A model generated the notes under the pieces. It had not been told where the DNA came from. It saw only the letters and a list, made by a program, of their open reading frames with translations, and made no database searches. A stretch of DNA of 64,000 bases from Glaciecola sp964195425 (GTDB lineage Bacteria > Pseudomonadota > Gammaproteobacteria > Enterobacterales > Alteromonadaceae). Position numbers and translations under genes: made by a program. How positions within the stretch are numbered: position 1 is the stretch's first letter; the number at the start of each line of letters is the position of its first letter. Shown piece by piece: positions 52,542-61,665 of the stretch. The stretch spans positions 1 to 64,000 of the forward strand of contig CAXMOM010000001.1 of assembly GCA_964195425.1 (NCBI GenBank). The letters run 5' to 3'.

Positions 52542-54467
52542 ATGATTAAATTACAGAAGTTAGGCCTACAGCGCGGAATCAAAACGCTAATTGAGTCAAC
52601 TGACTTAGAGCTATTCGCCGGCCAGAAAGTTGCTATTATTGGACCCAATGGATGCGGAAAATCGAGTCTTTTTTCTTTGTTACTCGGGCAAATTACGCCT
52701 GATGCTGGGGAGTATTCGGTAGCGAAGCACTGGCAAGTAGTTGCTATTGCCCAGTATATCGATGACACATCTCGCACCACTCGCGATTATGTAATAGATG
52801 GCGACACTAAATTACGTGAAATCGAGAAGCAGCTTCTTCAAGCTGAGGCAAAAAATCAAGGCGAACTGATTGCCCAGCTACATGAAAAGTTAGAACATGC
52901 TGGTGCATATGACGTGCAGGCAAGAGCAGCCACAATACTCGCGGGGTTGGGCTTTAGTGAGGCAGACTTGTCTTCGGCGGTAGCTAATTTTTCGGGCGGG
53001 TGGCAAATGCGCTTGAATTTGGCGCGAGCACTGCTGTGCCCATCAGACCTATTACTTTTAGATGAGCCTACCAACCACCTCGATCTCGATGCGGTAATTT
53101 GGTTACAAGACTATCTGCAACAATACCCAGGTACGCTATTGCTCATCTCCCACGATCAGGCCTTTATTGATTCCTGTGCTAACGTTATTGTGAGCTTTGA
53201 AGATAAGAATCTTATTAGTTATACGGGTAATTATTCAAGCTATCAAAAGCAACGTGCTGAAAGATTAGCATTAGCGCAAAAGCAATACGAAAAACAAGAG
53301 CAAAAAAAGCAACATTTAACCTCGTTTATATTGCGATTTAAAGCTAAAGCAAGCAAGGCCAAACAAGCTCAAAGCCGTGTGAAACAGCTTGAAAAAATGG
53401 AAGCTCTGCTGCCTATTCAAGCTGCAAATGAGTTTTCGTTTGCGTTTAAAGAGCCCGATAAACTGCCCAACCCACTCATTAATATGGAAAGTGTTCAACT
53501 TGGGTATGACGCCACTATTATTTTGTCTAATATCCACTTAAATTTGGTACCGGGCAGTCGAATTGGATTGTTAGGTCGAAATGGTGCGGGTAAATCTACT
53601 TTCATTAAATTATTAGCCGGTGAGCTTTCTCCTTTACAGGGACGCTATAACACGTCAGCAGGACTTAAAATTGGCTATTTTGCACAGCATCAAGTTCAAG
53701 CGCTAAATCTAGAAAACTCTGCTTTTGATCACTTGCTTGCCCTTGACCGCCAATTAACCGACCAACAAATTAGAGACTATTTGGGTGGCTTCGGCTTTCA
53801 TGGAGATGAAGCCTTAAAAAAGGTTGCGCCTATGTCGGGTGGCGAAAAAGCGCGCTTGGTCTTGTCACTAATAGTCTATTCGAAACCCAATTTACTATTA
53901 CTCGATGAACCCACTAACCACCTTGACATGAATATGCGTGAAGCACTAGCTTATGCACTTCAGTCATTTGAGGGTGCAATGGTAATTGTTTCGCACGACC
54001 GTTATTTACTTGAAAGTGTGTGCGACGACTTTTATTTAGTAGACAGCGGTGCGGTTAGTAGTTTTTCTGGAGACTTGACTGACTATCAAAAATGGTTGTT
54101 TGCGAATAAGGCAGATAGAAAAACCACAGCCGATGCTGAATCAAAGAATGAAGGGCCGAGTATTGATCGTAAAGTACTAAAACGTATGGAAGCGGAGTTT
54201 CGCCAATCCACTAAAGCGTTTCGTGAAAGTATTTTAAAGAGTGAAAAACATATTTCAAAATACCAAAGTGTTTTGGATGAAACAGAAAATAAAATGCTAG
54301 ATACAAGCTTGTATGAAGCTGAAAATAAGCATCTATTAAACGGATTAATCGCGAAGCAGGTTGATGCGAAAAGTAAGATTGAGGAACTAGAAATGGAATG
54401 GCTCGAATCCCAGGAACAATTGGAACACGCCCAAGCTGAATTTGAACGTAGCAAGGCTGGTAGTTAA
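52542..54467 (+). CDS. yheS: ABC-F ATPase YheS
   Basis: Cytoplasmic ABC-F protein, a translation factor family acting at the ribosomal E site. Two ABC domains: Walker A GPNGCGKSSL with signature FSGGWQMRL and Walker B LLLDEPTNHLD, then GRNGAGKSTF with MSGGEKARL and a second LLLDEPTNHLD. The linker between them (about 235-310) is rich in Lys and Gln, as in ABC-F proteins. A C-terminal coiled coil of about 80 residues completes it. Its 641 residues compare with 637 in E. coli. The stop overlaps the next start. Confidence 0.95.
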   Translation: MIKLQKLGLQRGIKTLIESTDLELFAGQKVAIIGPNGCGKSSLFSLLLGQITPDAGEYSVAKHWQVVAIAQYIDDTSRTTRDYVIDGDTKLREIEKQLLQAEAKNQGELIAQLHEKLEHAGAYDVQARAATILAGLGFSEADLSSAVANFSGGWQMRLNLARALLCPSDLLLLDEPTNHLDLDAVIWLQDYLQQYPGTLLLISHDQAFIDSCANVIVSFEDKNLISYTGNYSSYQKQRAERLALAQKQYEKQEQKKQHLTSFILRFKAKASKAKQAQSRVKQLEKMEALLPIQAANEFSFAFKEPDKLPNPLINMESVQLGYDATIILSNIHLNLVPGSRIGLLGRNGAGKSTFIKLLAGELSPLQGRYNTSAGLKIGYFAQHQVQALNLENSAFDHLLALDRQLTDQQIRDYLGGFGFHGDEALKKVAPMSGGEKARLVLSLIVYSKPNLLLLDEPTNHLDMNMREALAYALQSFEGAMVIVSHDRYLLESVCDDFYLVDSGAVSSFSGDLTDYQKWLFANKADRKTTADAESKNEGPSIDRKVLKRMEAEFRQSTKAFRESILKSEKHISKYQSVLDETENKMLDTSLYEAENKHLLNGLIAKQVDAKSKIEELEMEWLESQEQLEHAQAEFERSKAGS

Positions 54468-55036
54468 TGTTAGCGAATGAAATTCCCGTAATTTCAGCTG
54501 ATGAATTTTTCGATTATTCATTGCAATTTTATTTCCAAAGTCATAATCAAGAAAACTTGATATGGCTACAAGATAACGTTGACGTAAATGTAAATATAGC
54601 CCTGTTGCTTATGTATTTTTCGACTAAATGCGTTTGCTTATCGGTTCAAGATTTAAAGGCCATAAACAACAATAATGAAAATCTGGACAGTCTAACATCA
54701 AATATTAGGCAAAAAAGAAGGGCCCTTAAAGATGAACATATCGCGCGAGGTTTATGCGATTATAAGACTTCGCAATACAAAGAATTGTTAGCTAAAGAGC
54801 TTGAGTTGGAAAAAAAACAGCAAGTTGCAATGATCGAGTTTGCGCAATCTTGTTTAATTCATGCTATGCCTCGAATTAATGACAATAAAGGTGACTCGGC
54901 TATTTTTTCCAGTCTCAATGACCTGAAGGAGCTTTCTGAAAATTCAATACATGAAGAAGCCCATGCAATATTGACAGCGCTAATGGATGAGCAAAAGAAA
55001 CTAGCCGGCACCTTTGGTAAACGAAGTGACGAATAA
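54467..55036 (+). CDS. TIGR02444 family protein
   Basis: A soluble, mostly helical protein of 189 residues in the TIGR02444 family of gammaproteobacterial hypotheticals: EFFDYSLQFYFQSHNQENLIWLQDN and VNIALLLMYFS are the recognised parts. It starts in the stop of yheS (TAATG), so the two are translationally coupled. It contains an exact repeat core at 54685-54694. No function known. Confidence 0.85.
   Translation: MLANEIPVISADEFFDYSLQFYFQSHNQENLIWLQDNVDVNVNIALLLMYFSTKCVCLSVQDLKAINNNNENLDSLTSNIRQKRRALKDEHIARGLCDYKTSQYKELLAKELELEKKQQVAMIEFAQSCLIHAMPRINDNKGDSAIFSSLNDLKELSENSIHEEAHAILTALMDEQKKLAGTFGKRSDE
54685..54694 (+). repeat. GGACAGTCTA core in the TIGR02444 gene
   Basis: Exact core in ATCTGGACAGTCTAACATC, read as NLDSLTS in a predicted loop between helices. 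Confidence 0.7.
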
Positions 55037-55037
55037 G

Positions 55038-56036
55038 ATGGCCAAAACCAAGTTTGGTAGTATCACTGTTGCAGGTTTTGAGCCTAAACCGTGGCTGAAA
55101 AATACGCATTTGCAAACGATACTGCCGAAATTTCTGTTATCTGCACCAGAGGTTCAGTTCGTCAATGAACGCATTATAACTCCCGACCACGACTTTGTAG
55201 ATTTAGCTTGGGCTATGCCTGATAAGAATACTGATTTGAAGGGTATAGTTATACTATTTCATGGATTGGAGGGTTCGAGTCAATCTCATTATATTAAGCA
55301 CCTCGTGAGTGCATTAACTGACGTTGGGCTTGGCAGTGTTGTTATGCATTTCAGAGGGTGCAGCGGAGAACCTAATTTAACCTCCATCGCATATCACTCT
55401 GGCGCGACTTACGATGCAGAATTTATAGTGCCCATTGTAAAAGCACGTTATAAAGATGTGCCGCTATTCGCCGTCGGCTATTCTTTGGGCGGCAACATGC
55501 TTATGAAGCTCATGGCACACCATACAAATTTACCTATAGAGGCAAGCGTTTGCGTCTCAGCACCTTTGAATTTAGCTGCCTCCTCCTCCGCAATTCAAAT
55601 AGGTTTTTCTCGAACTTATCAATGGCACTTAATGAAAAGTATGAAAGGTAATCTTCTTCATAAAATGCAGATGGTGGATATGTCCACAAGCTTGAAAGTA
55701 TCAGCTACAGACATTGCAAATATGACGACGTTTGTTCAGTTTGACGAACATGTCACTTCTGTATTGCATGGGTTTGATGACGCTAGCGATTATTACCAGA
55801 AATGCAGTGCTTTACATGACTTAGCGCTTATTGAAAAACCTACATTAATTTTGCATGCAAAAGATGACCCTTTTATGGATGAACAGGTGGTACCTGACTT
55901 ATCGCTTATTAATGAGAATATTGCTTATGAATTAAGTGCTTACGGCGGTCACGTAGGTTTCTTAAAAAGCTTAAGTGGAAAGAATAAGCTGTGGCTCCCG
56001 CAACGCATCACTAACTTTTTGAGTGAATTTTTATGA
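55038..56036 (+). CDS. yheT: YheT-family alpha/beta hydrolase
   Basis: Hydrolase of 332 residues when started at ATG 55038, just after the preceding stop; the frame opens at 55014. The opening FEPKPWLKNTHLQTILPKF is that of YheT. The catalytic serine is in GYSLGGNMLMKL, the oxyanion part in FHGLEGSSQSHY, and the histidine in YGGHVGFL. Related proteins act as esterases; the physiological substrate is unknown. yheU overlaps its end by four bases. Confidence 0.93.
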   Translation: MAKTKFGSITVAGFEPKPWLKNTHLQTILPKFLLSAPEVQFVNERIITPDHDFVDLAWAMPDKNTDLKGIVILFHGLEGSSQSHYIKHLVSALTDVGLGSVVMHFRGCSGEPNLTSIAYHSGATYDAEFIVPIVKARYKDVPLFAVGYSLGGNMLMKLMAHHTNLPIEASVCVSAPLNLAASSSAIQIGFSRTYQWHLMKSMKGNLLHKMQMVDMSTSLKVSATDIANMTTFVQFDEHVTSVLHGFDDASDYYQKCSALHDLALIEKPTLILHAKDDPFMDEQVVPDLSLINENIAYELSAYGGHVGFLKSLSGKNKLWLPQRITNFLSEFL

Positions 56037-56239
56037 TAGTACCCCATCAAGATTTGGATCCCGAAACCCTAACCAGCTTAATTGAAAGTATCGTTTTACG
56101 AGATGGAACCGATTATGGTGAAGTTGAAATGTCACTAGAAGAAAAGGTTGCGATGGTAAAGCGACAACTAAAAAAGGGTGTTGCTGCAATTGAATATTCC
56201 GAAGAGCATGAGTCAGTGAATATTATAGTGATTGACTGA
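56033..56239 (+). CDS. yheU: YheU family protein (UPF0270)
   Basis: A 68-residue protein with the family opening MIVPHQDLDPETLTSLIE and VLRDGTDYGE. It starts inside the yheT stop (ATGA overlap), so it is coupled. E. coli YheU is 72 residues and uncharacterised. Three repeat copies lie in the gap after it. Confidence 0.92.
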   Translation: MIVPHQDLDPETLTSLIESIVLRDGTDYGEVEMSLEEKVAMVKRQLKKGVAAIEYSEEHESVNIIVID

Positions 56240-56271
56240 TGTTTTTATAACTATATGAAATTAATCAGTAA

Positions 56272-56315
56272 AACTAAATTCTAGACTGTCCAGAACTAAA
56301 TTCTAGACTGTCCAG
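56272..56315 (-). repeat. Perfect tandem 22-base pair of the GGACAGTCTA family
   Basis: Units 56272-56293 and 56294-56315 are identical, reading AACTAAATTCTAGACTGTCC plus AG. The cores on the minus strand are at 56282-56291 and 56304-56313. Each unit carries the same 21-mer as 45491-45511, in the opposite direction. Confidence 0.88.
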
Positions 56316-56505
56316 AATTGCTTAACAACATCTGGAGGCGAAATCTTAAGTTACCCATAAACTTTGTTTTGGACAGTCTAGAAAGTTAATCGCTGTGTTT
56401 GAAGCAAAGATTGTTTTCGCTGTTGGGAGTAAAACCAAACAAAAAATTAGTATCTAAAACGAGGCCAGTGGCGACAGTTTTACCTTGATCATTATCTAAT
56501 AAAAA
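56316..56505. other. Repeat-bearing gap between yheU and cysQ
   Basis: Apart from the tandem pair and the copy at 56371-56380 I see nothing coding in the 266-base convergent gap. It has no T-tailed hairpin. Confidence 0.4.
56371..56380 (+). repeat. GGACAGTCTA core before cysQ end
   Basis: Exact core in TTTTGGACAGTCTAGAAAGT, opposite in direction to the tandem pair 55 bases away. The two directions could let a transcript fold, but the arms are interrupted. Confidence 0.75.
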
Positions 56506-57324
56506 CTACTTATATTGTATAACGCTCTTCCATGCAACCCGTTGGTCACCTAGAACAACAAAATCAGGATTAGTGACGCTTTCTCTTCGGTTATAGGTGA
56601 TGGGGTCAAAAGTAGCCGCCACAATCGCACCGCCAGCTTCGTTAATTATGCACTCAGATGCGCCGGTGTCCCACTCTCCGGTAACACCTAAGCGCATGAA
56701 TACATCTGCGGCACCTTCAGCAATAAAACAAGCCTTAAGTGAACAGCTTCCGGTGGGTAGTGTTTGGTAAATGCGTTTATCAGTTAAACGCTCAAATATT
56801 TTCTCTCTGGACTGCCTGCGACTAATTGCAATCATAATGCAGTCTTCACTAGGCACATCAAAACGCCTAACACTTATCGATTTGGTTTCACGTGAACAGC
56901 GTTTGTATGCCCCATGGTCCTTACTGGCAAAGTAAAGAGATTCTCCGCACGGCCAATAAATAACGCCAATCACGGGCTGATGATTTTCAACTAGTGCAAT
57001 ATTTACCGCAAAATCTCCTGATCTTGCAATAAACTCCTGAGTTCCATCAATAGGGTCAATTAGCCAATAGCGGGTCCAATTAGAACGTTCTTTAAGCGGT
57101 GGAATAGGTGTTTCTTCTGACATAATAGGAATGTTTGGCGTAAGCTCTGCCAATATATCCATTATGATTTCATTGGCACGATAATCAGCACTCGTTACCG
57201 GGCTTTCATCTTCTTTTTCGTATTCTTCAAAATCGCCTTTGTCGTATATCGCTAATACTTCAATGCCTGCTTTTATCGCCGCTCCCTTCGCAATTTCTAA
57301 TAACTCACTAATGGGTATTGTCAT
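56506..57324 (-). CDS. cysQ: 3'(2'),5'-bisphosphate nucleotidase CysQ
   Basis: Inositol-monophosphatase-fold phosphatase that removes phosphate from PAP and PAPS, recycling sulfate-assimilation by-products. I use ATG 57324, which shares its A with the nudE stop (TGATG), giving 272 residues; the frame opens at 57342. Metal motifs are complete: PVTSADYRANEI, MSEETPIPP, DPIDGTQEF and TGEWDTGASECI. It is coupled to nudE, the same pair as in E. coli. Confidence 0.94.
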   Translation of the reverse strand: MTIPISELLEIAKGAAIKAGIEVLAIYDKGDFEEYEKEDESPVTSADYRANEIIMDILAELTPNIPIMSEETPIPPLKERSNWTRYWLIDPIDGTQEFIARSGDFAVNIALVENHQPVIGVIYWPCGESLYFASKDHGAYKRCSRETKSISVRRFDVPSEDCIMIAISRRQSREKIFERLTDKRIYQTLPTGSCSLKACFIAEGAADVFMRLGVTGEWDTGASECIINEAGGAIVAATFDPITYNRRESVTNPDFVVLGDQRVAWKSVIQYK

Positions 57325-57887
57325 CACTTGGCTTTTCTCCAACGGTCTAGTAACAACAATGCGGCTACGCTTCTCGCTTCACAAAAGTCTTCTTGTTGCA
57401 GTAATTCGTCAATATTATCGATGGACCACTTTATGACCTCTAGAGGTTCTGGCTCGTCCCCTTCTAAACGAGATTCAGTCAAATGCTCTGCAATAAGAAC
57501 ATGCATATGGGCATCAAAAAATGTGGGCGCCATAGCAAGTTCCTTCAAAGGTGAAAACTGCTCTGCTTTAAAGCCAACTTCTTCTTGTAGTTCTCTATTG
57601 CCAGCTTCAACGGGCGTTTCCCCTGGATCGATTAAGCCTTTGGGAAAGCCTAATTGATATGAGTGAGTGCCTGCGGAATATTCTCTTATCAAGAGCATGT
57701 GATTGTCGTTAGTTAATGGCACAACCATAACAGCACCCCGGCCACTGCCGGACATACGCTCAAACTCTCTGGTTTCTCCATTGCTGAAGGTTAAATCGAC
57801 TTGTTCGACCTTAAAAAATCGACTTTTAGCCACGATTGTTCGCGCATTTATTTCGGGTAATTTATTTTCTAAGTTTGTTTTACTCAT
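57324..57887 (-). CDS. nudE: ADP-compounds hydrolase NudE
   Basis: Nudix hydrolase acting on ADP-ribose, diadenosine polyphosphates and NADH. The Nudix box GLIDPGETPVEAGNRELQEE with its following VGF is intact, and the preceding LIREYSAGTHSYQLGFPKG is NudE-like. The 187 residues match E. coli (186). First gene of a coupled pair with cysQ; divergent from yrfG. Confidence 0.95.
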   Translation of the reverse strand: MSKTNLENKLPEINARTIVAKSRFFKVEQVDLTFSNGETREFERMSGSGRGAVMVVPLTNDNHMLLIREYSAGTHSYQLGFPKGLIDPGETPVEAGNRELQEEVGFKAEQFSPLKELAMAPTFFDAHMHVLIAEHLTESRLEGDEPEPLEVIKWSIDNIDELLQQEDFCEARSVAALLLLDRWRKAK

Positions 57888-57945
57888 GCCAACTTCACAG
57901 GATACAATGTGTTATATACCTAGACCTTAGCACAAGGATAAACAC

Positions 57946-58629
57946 TTGGCACTTTTACCGTGGCATAAGATTGAAACTGTTTTACTCGACATGGACGGCA
58001 CCCTGTTGGATCTGCATTTTGACACTCAGTTTTGGGTGCATCATTTACCTAAAAAGCTAGCTGAAAAGACCGGGCGGTCATTGGAATCCTGTCATCAGGA
58101 AATGAAAGATGCCTATTCGCAAGTTCATGGTCAACTGCAGTGGTATTGCTTAGATTATTGGGCCGATCGATTGCAATTAGACATTATGGAGGCCAAACAA
58201 GAGCTAGCGCACTTAATTACAATGCGTGAAGACTGCATTCCTTTTCTAGACGCCCTTCGTGAAAGTAAGCGTAGAGTAATTTTGGTGACTAATGCTCATC
58301 CCGACAGCTTATCGCTGAAAGTGGAAAAGACCCAGTTGGATGACCATATCGATACATTGGTTTCTACACATCAATTTGGTGTGTCAAAGGAGTTTCAGTC
58401 TTTGTGGCAACAATTGCATACACACCTTAATTTTGACCCGAAAACAACCTTGTTTGTTGATGATGGCGAGCGAATACTAGATGCAGCTAGAGAATTTGGC
58501 ATTGCATACACCTTAGGTATTACGAACCCTGATAGCCAACAACCTGAGATAGAAATTGCCAATCATCCACATACTAATAACTACAGAGATTTATTAAGAT
58601 CTATAGTAGACGCGCCTTTTGTGCCTTAG
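57946..58629 (+). CDS. yrfG: GMP/IMP nucleotidase YrfG
   Basis: HAD-superfamily phosphatase of 227 residues (E. coli 222). HAD motif I is VLLDMDGTLLDLHFD, motif II VILVTNAHPDS, motif III lysine about SKEFQ, and motif IV TLFVDDGERILDAA. The start is TTG, supported by AAGGA eight bases upstream. It is divergent from nudE as in E. coli. Purine nucleotidase activity is known for YrfG. Confidence 0.92.
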   Translation: MALLPWHKIETVLLDMDGTLLDLHFDTQFWVHHLPKKLAEKTGRSLESCHQEMKDAYSQVHGQLQWYCLDYWADRLQLDIMEAKQELAHLITMREDCIPFLDALRESKRRVILVTNAHPDSLSLKVEKTQLDDHIDTLVSTHQFGVSKEFQSLWQQLHTHLNFDPKTTLFVDDGERILDAAREFGIAYTLGITNPDSQQPEIEIANHPHTNNYRDLLRSIVDAPFVP

Positions 58630-58680
58630 TAAGGGTTAATATTACTATGCAAAACATGAGAATATCAAATAAGGCAGAAT

Positions 58681-59229
58681 ATGAAAGAAGAAAATAGTAC
58701 ACCTATATTAAGAGTCGCAGTTGCATCGCTCAATCCGGTAAAAATAAATGCCGCCAAAGAAGCCTTTTCAATAGTGTTTGGAGGAGCCGTTGAAGCTATA
58801 CCTATGGCTGTTGACTCTGGCGTTTCAGATCAGCCTATGGATTTTGATGAAACGCATTTAGGTGCGCAAAACCGTGTAAACAAAGCTATTAAATTAGAAC
58901 AGGCTGACTACTATATTGCGTTTGAGGGCGGCGTAGATGTATTTGAAGACGGTCCAAAAACATTTGCTGTTATTTGTATCTCAAATGGAGAAGATATTAT
59001 TTTTGGACAGTCTGGAACCTTACCTTTACCAATGTCGGTATATGAGAAATTACTAAATGGTATTGAATTGGGGACCGCAATGGATGAGCTTTTTAACACC
59101 GTTAATATAAAGCAGAAAGGCGGCGCAATTGGCCAACTAACGAACGGACTTGAGACTAGAATGAGTATCTACAAATCCGCTACTATCTTAGCTTTGAGTC
59201 GTTTTATTAATGCTGAGTTATATGAATAA
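58681..59229 (+). CDS. yjjX: Inosine/xanthosine triphosphatase (YjjX)
   Basis: House-cleaning NTPase that removes non-canonical purine triphosphates such as XTP and ITP. The 182 residues show the family blocks VAVASLNPVKINAAKEAF, DSGVSDQPMDFDET, GAQNRVNKA, FEGGVDV and LPLPMSVYEKLLNGIELG. It has a near copy of the dispersed repeat at 59005-59014 read as GQSG. It is convergent with gspN, nine bases apart. Confidence 0.9.
   Translation: MKEENSTPILRVAVASLNPVKINAAKEAFSIVFGGAVEAIPMAVDSGVSDQPMDFDETHLGAQNRVNKAIKLEQADYYIAFEGGVDVFEDGPKTFAVICISNGEDIIFGQSGTLPLPMSVYEKLLNGIELGTAMDELFNTVNIKQKGGAIGQLTNGLETRMSIYKSATILALSRFINAELYE
59005..59014 (+). repeat. Near copy of the GGACAGTCTA core in yjjX
   Basis: GGACAGTCTG, one base off the core, in TTTTGGACAGTCTGGAACC, read as FGQSGT. 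Confidence 0.5.
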
Positions 59230-59238
59230 GAGCCGCAT

Positions 59239-60003
59239 TTAGCGCGACCTTACGTCTAGCTCATAGCGACCTTGGCCAAGCGATTCTCCAAAGAAACTGG
59301 CACCTTGCTTAACTTCGTTCGGGAAATTTGAGGGTATCGTGAACGTACCTTTTGCAGCGTAATCTCCGCTTTTTTCAAATGTTATCTTAGCATCTAGTTC
59401 AATACCGTTGTCGGGCGAAATTTGCATTGCAAAGGCGGGTGGATCACATGATAGCACGGCATTAAAACCACCTAGGTCTAGGGGATTACCCTCTATATTC
59501 ACTGCTGCTTTTAGCCAACTTCCATTGCCTGATAGCTGCTGACAGCCCTGATTTAATTCAAAACTATCAATATCAACTCTAAATCTACCAGAAGCAGTAA
59601 CTGCAACAGGTAAGTCTACCTGAGAAAGTAGTGGTTTGGCTGGGGCGAATATACGCGCGTTAGTTACCTTTAGTTTCTCAGGGTTTAGCATCGATATATT
59701 TATATTTCCATCGATGTAGATTTGCTCTGTACTTCTTATAGCACCACCTTTTATATCAAGGTTTGCTTTTAGTAGCAGTAAAGATAGGGGAGATAAGTTC
59801 CAAGTAACATTGTTGACTCGCAGTCCGTCATACGAGAGGGCATCAGAATTACCTGAAAAAAGTGTTCCCACTACACCCGTAAACCTTATTTTGTTCTGAG
59901 TGCTTTCCTGCAGATAGCTAGTCATATAAGAAGCCGGCATATATACGATTAAGAGGAGTAAATAGGTAAAAACTGCAAGTAATATCCATTGCCACTTTTT
60001 CAC
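59239..60003 (-). CDS. gspN: Type II secretion protein GspN
   Basis: Last gene of the gsp operon in the window, 254 residues. It has one N-terminal inner-membrane helix (WILLAVFTYLLLLIVYMPASY) and a periplasmic part with N-VTWNLSPLSLLLLKA, as in GspN/PulN. The protein is an accessory of the inner-membrane platform and is missing in some systems. It starts one base after gspM ends. Confidence 0.9.
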   Translation of the reverse strand: MKKWQWILLAVFTYLLLLIVYMPASYMTSYLQESTQNKIRFTGVVGTLFSGNSDALSYDGLRVNNVTWNLSPLSLLLLKANLDIKGGAIRSTEQIYIDGNINISMLNPEKLKVTNARIFAPAKPLLSQVDLPVAVTASGRFRVDIDSFELNQGCQQLSGNGSWLKAAVNIEGNPLDLGGFNAVLSCDPPAFAMQISPDNGIELDAKITFEKSGDYAAKGTFTIPSNFPNEVKQGASFFGESLGQGRYELDVRSR

Positions 60004-60004
60004 G

Positions 60005-60481
60005 TTAAGATTTTCCTAATTGTAAACGTCTAACTTGCACAAAGCCTTGTTCATCGACTTGAGATACATCAGATTGCAAAATAATGACGCCTCTATTTTC
60101 AAGCACGTCTAACCACAGCAAAAAGTCATTGAAAACCACTTGGTCTAATGAAACGACCAATTCTTCACCTTGAGGCTGCATTCTCGCCACCGGAATATTA
60201 GCGCTTCGGGTGGTTTGGTTAACCACTTGTGTTAGTGAACCAGAAAACGAGGTCTTATTTGACGACTGTCGTAAAATTATTGCTCTGCTTGATTGCTCAT
60301 TCACCCATGAAAGAAGCTGTTTTTCGCCCTCTACTGCGAGTTTTTGCTCTTCTACCGCGGTTGACATAGGTGACCAGATAGCAAAATAAAATATGCCGAC
60401 AAAAGCCACTGCACTAGCAATAAGCACCAGTTTTTGCTCACGTTCAGAAAGGCCAGTAAACCATGTTTTTAACTTTTCCAT
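60005..60481 (-). CDS. gspM: Type II secretion protein GspM
   Basis: Inner-membrane platform protein of 158 residues. It has the typical start LKTWFTGLSEREQKLVLIA, one helix (VLIASAVAFVGIFYFAIW) and a ferredoxin-like periplasmic domain. It pairs with GspL to form the GspL-GspM dimer contacted by the ATPase GspE. Two bases separate it from gspL. Confidence 0.92.
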   Translation of the reverse strand: MEKLKTWFTGLSEREQKLVLIASAVAFVGIFYFAIWSPMSTAVEEQKLAVEGEKQLLSWVNEQSSRAIILRQSSNKTSFSGSLTQVVNQTTRSANIPVARMQPQGEELVVSLDQVVFNDFLLWLDVLENRGVIILQSDVSQVDEQGFVQVRRLQLGKS

Positions 60482-60483
60482 TA

Positions 60484-61665
60484 TTAGCCTCTCACCGTAA
60501 TAACACCAATTACTTCATCACCACGATTGTTAATAGCGCCTTGCTCAACTTCAAAGCCTAAGTTTTGAGCGTCGCGTCTAAAATTTTCGAGAGCTTCAAA
60601 ACTTTGTGCAACAGACTGCATGCGAATTTCAGAGCGTCGTATATCATATTTAAGGGTCTGCGGCTTAACGCCAGAGTTTTCAAAGGCACTACTTAGTCTA
60701 GAAAGCATTGCCAACATGCTAAGGTTTCCACCACCTTGTTCGAGCGCTTTTACTTCACGCGCAAGTACTATTTTGGTATTTGAAACTTTACCTAAATTTG
60801 GAAACCCTTGTTCAATACTCGCTGCAATTCCCTGTCTTATTTCGGCTCGTTCACGTTTTAAATTATTCAGTTCTGTAGTCTTAAAGACTAAATTTGTTCC
60901 AATCGCAATAACGGCTAATGCTGCTGCTAATTTCCACTTATCCCAAGATTTGTTGGTTTTTTGTTTGACGGCATACTCACCTTGGAAGAGATTCAAATCT
61001 GATACTAAAGCTCCTTTGAGCAGCAATTGCATAGGCAGATGGTCGAAATTGAATGTGGTGTATTCGGCTTCTGGAAGCTCTCTAACTTCGCTATAACAAC
61101 TAAGATGTGTTTCATCCTTAGTTGACTGCTCCAAAACTATAGGTAAAAGCCATTGGCTTTCACCTTGCATACATTGTCCGTCAGCGAACCTAACTAGTAA
61201 ATTATCTTCAATTTCTAGCAGACTTATTCCATCGTTTTGTGGCAAGCAATAGGCATCGGGGATTAGGTGAGTGCAAAACAACTCGGCATCTTCAAATGCC
61301 TGCTGCCATTGTTTAATTTTCTCTTTATTAATAATAGCGACTTGCTGAGTATTTTCTCGCCTAGGACCTAGCGCAAAGAATAGTTTTTCAACGTCGCCGC
61401 ATAATTCATCTTCAATCATAAAAGGAATTGCAGAGATGGCCTTACGAGATGCGTTTTTAGGGAGTTTAACTTGTTTAAAAAGGACATCACTAGAAGGTGC
61501 TAAAGCGATAACTTGTGCACTAGTAGCACGCTCAGCTAAGGAGCCAAGAGCGCTAGCATCATTAAGTTTCCCTGAAGCTATTATTTCTTGTTCTTGCTCG
61601 CTGTAAACTAACCAGTGAATGGGATCACCGCTTTGTGAACCTAAACGAATTATTAAACGCTGCAT
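60484..61665 (-). CDS. gspL: Type II secretion protein GspL
   Basis: Platform protein of 393 residues. An actin-like cytoplasmic domain (about 1-235), which recruits GspE, precedes a single helix (KWKLAAALAVIAIGTNLVF, about 243-261) and a periplasmic ferredoxin-like domain (about 310-393). The opening LIIRLGSQSGDPIHWLVYS is typical. Its start abuts the gspK stop, so the two are coupled. Confidence 0.93.
   Translation of the reverse strand: MQRLIIRLGSQSGDPIHWLVYSEQEQEIIASGKLNDASALGSLAERATSAQVIALAPSSDVLFKQVKLPKNASRKAISAIPFMIEDELCGDVEKLFFALGPRRENTQQVAIINKEKIKQWQQAFEDAELFCTHLIPDAYCLPQNDGISLLEIEDNLLVRFADGQCMQGESQWLLPIVLEQSTKDETHLSCYSEVRELPEAEYTTFNFDHLPMQLLLKGALVSDLNLFQGEYAVKQKTNKSWDKWKLAAALAVIAIGTNLVFKTTELNNLKRERAEIRQGIAASIEQGFPNLGKVSNTKIVLAREVKALEQGGGNLSMLAMLSRLSSAFENSGVKPQTLKYDIRRSEIRMQSVAQSFEALENFRRDAQNLGFEVEQGAINNRGDEVIGVITVRG

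Noticed and set aside
56282..56380. Opposed repeat copies after yheU as an intrinsic terminator
   Set aside because: The inverted copies are 58 bases apart with no T-run after the second arm; a long unstable loop makes this unlikely.
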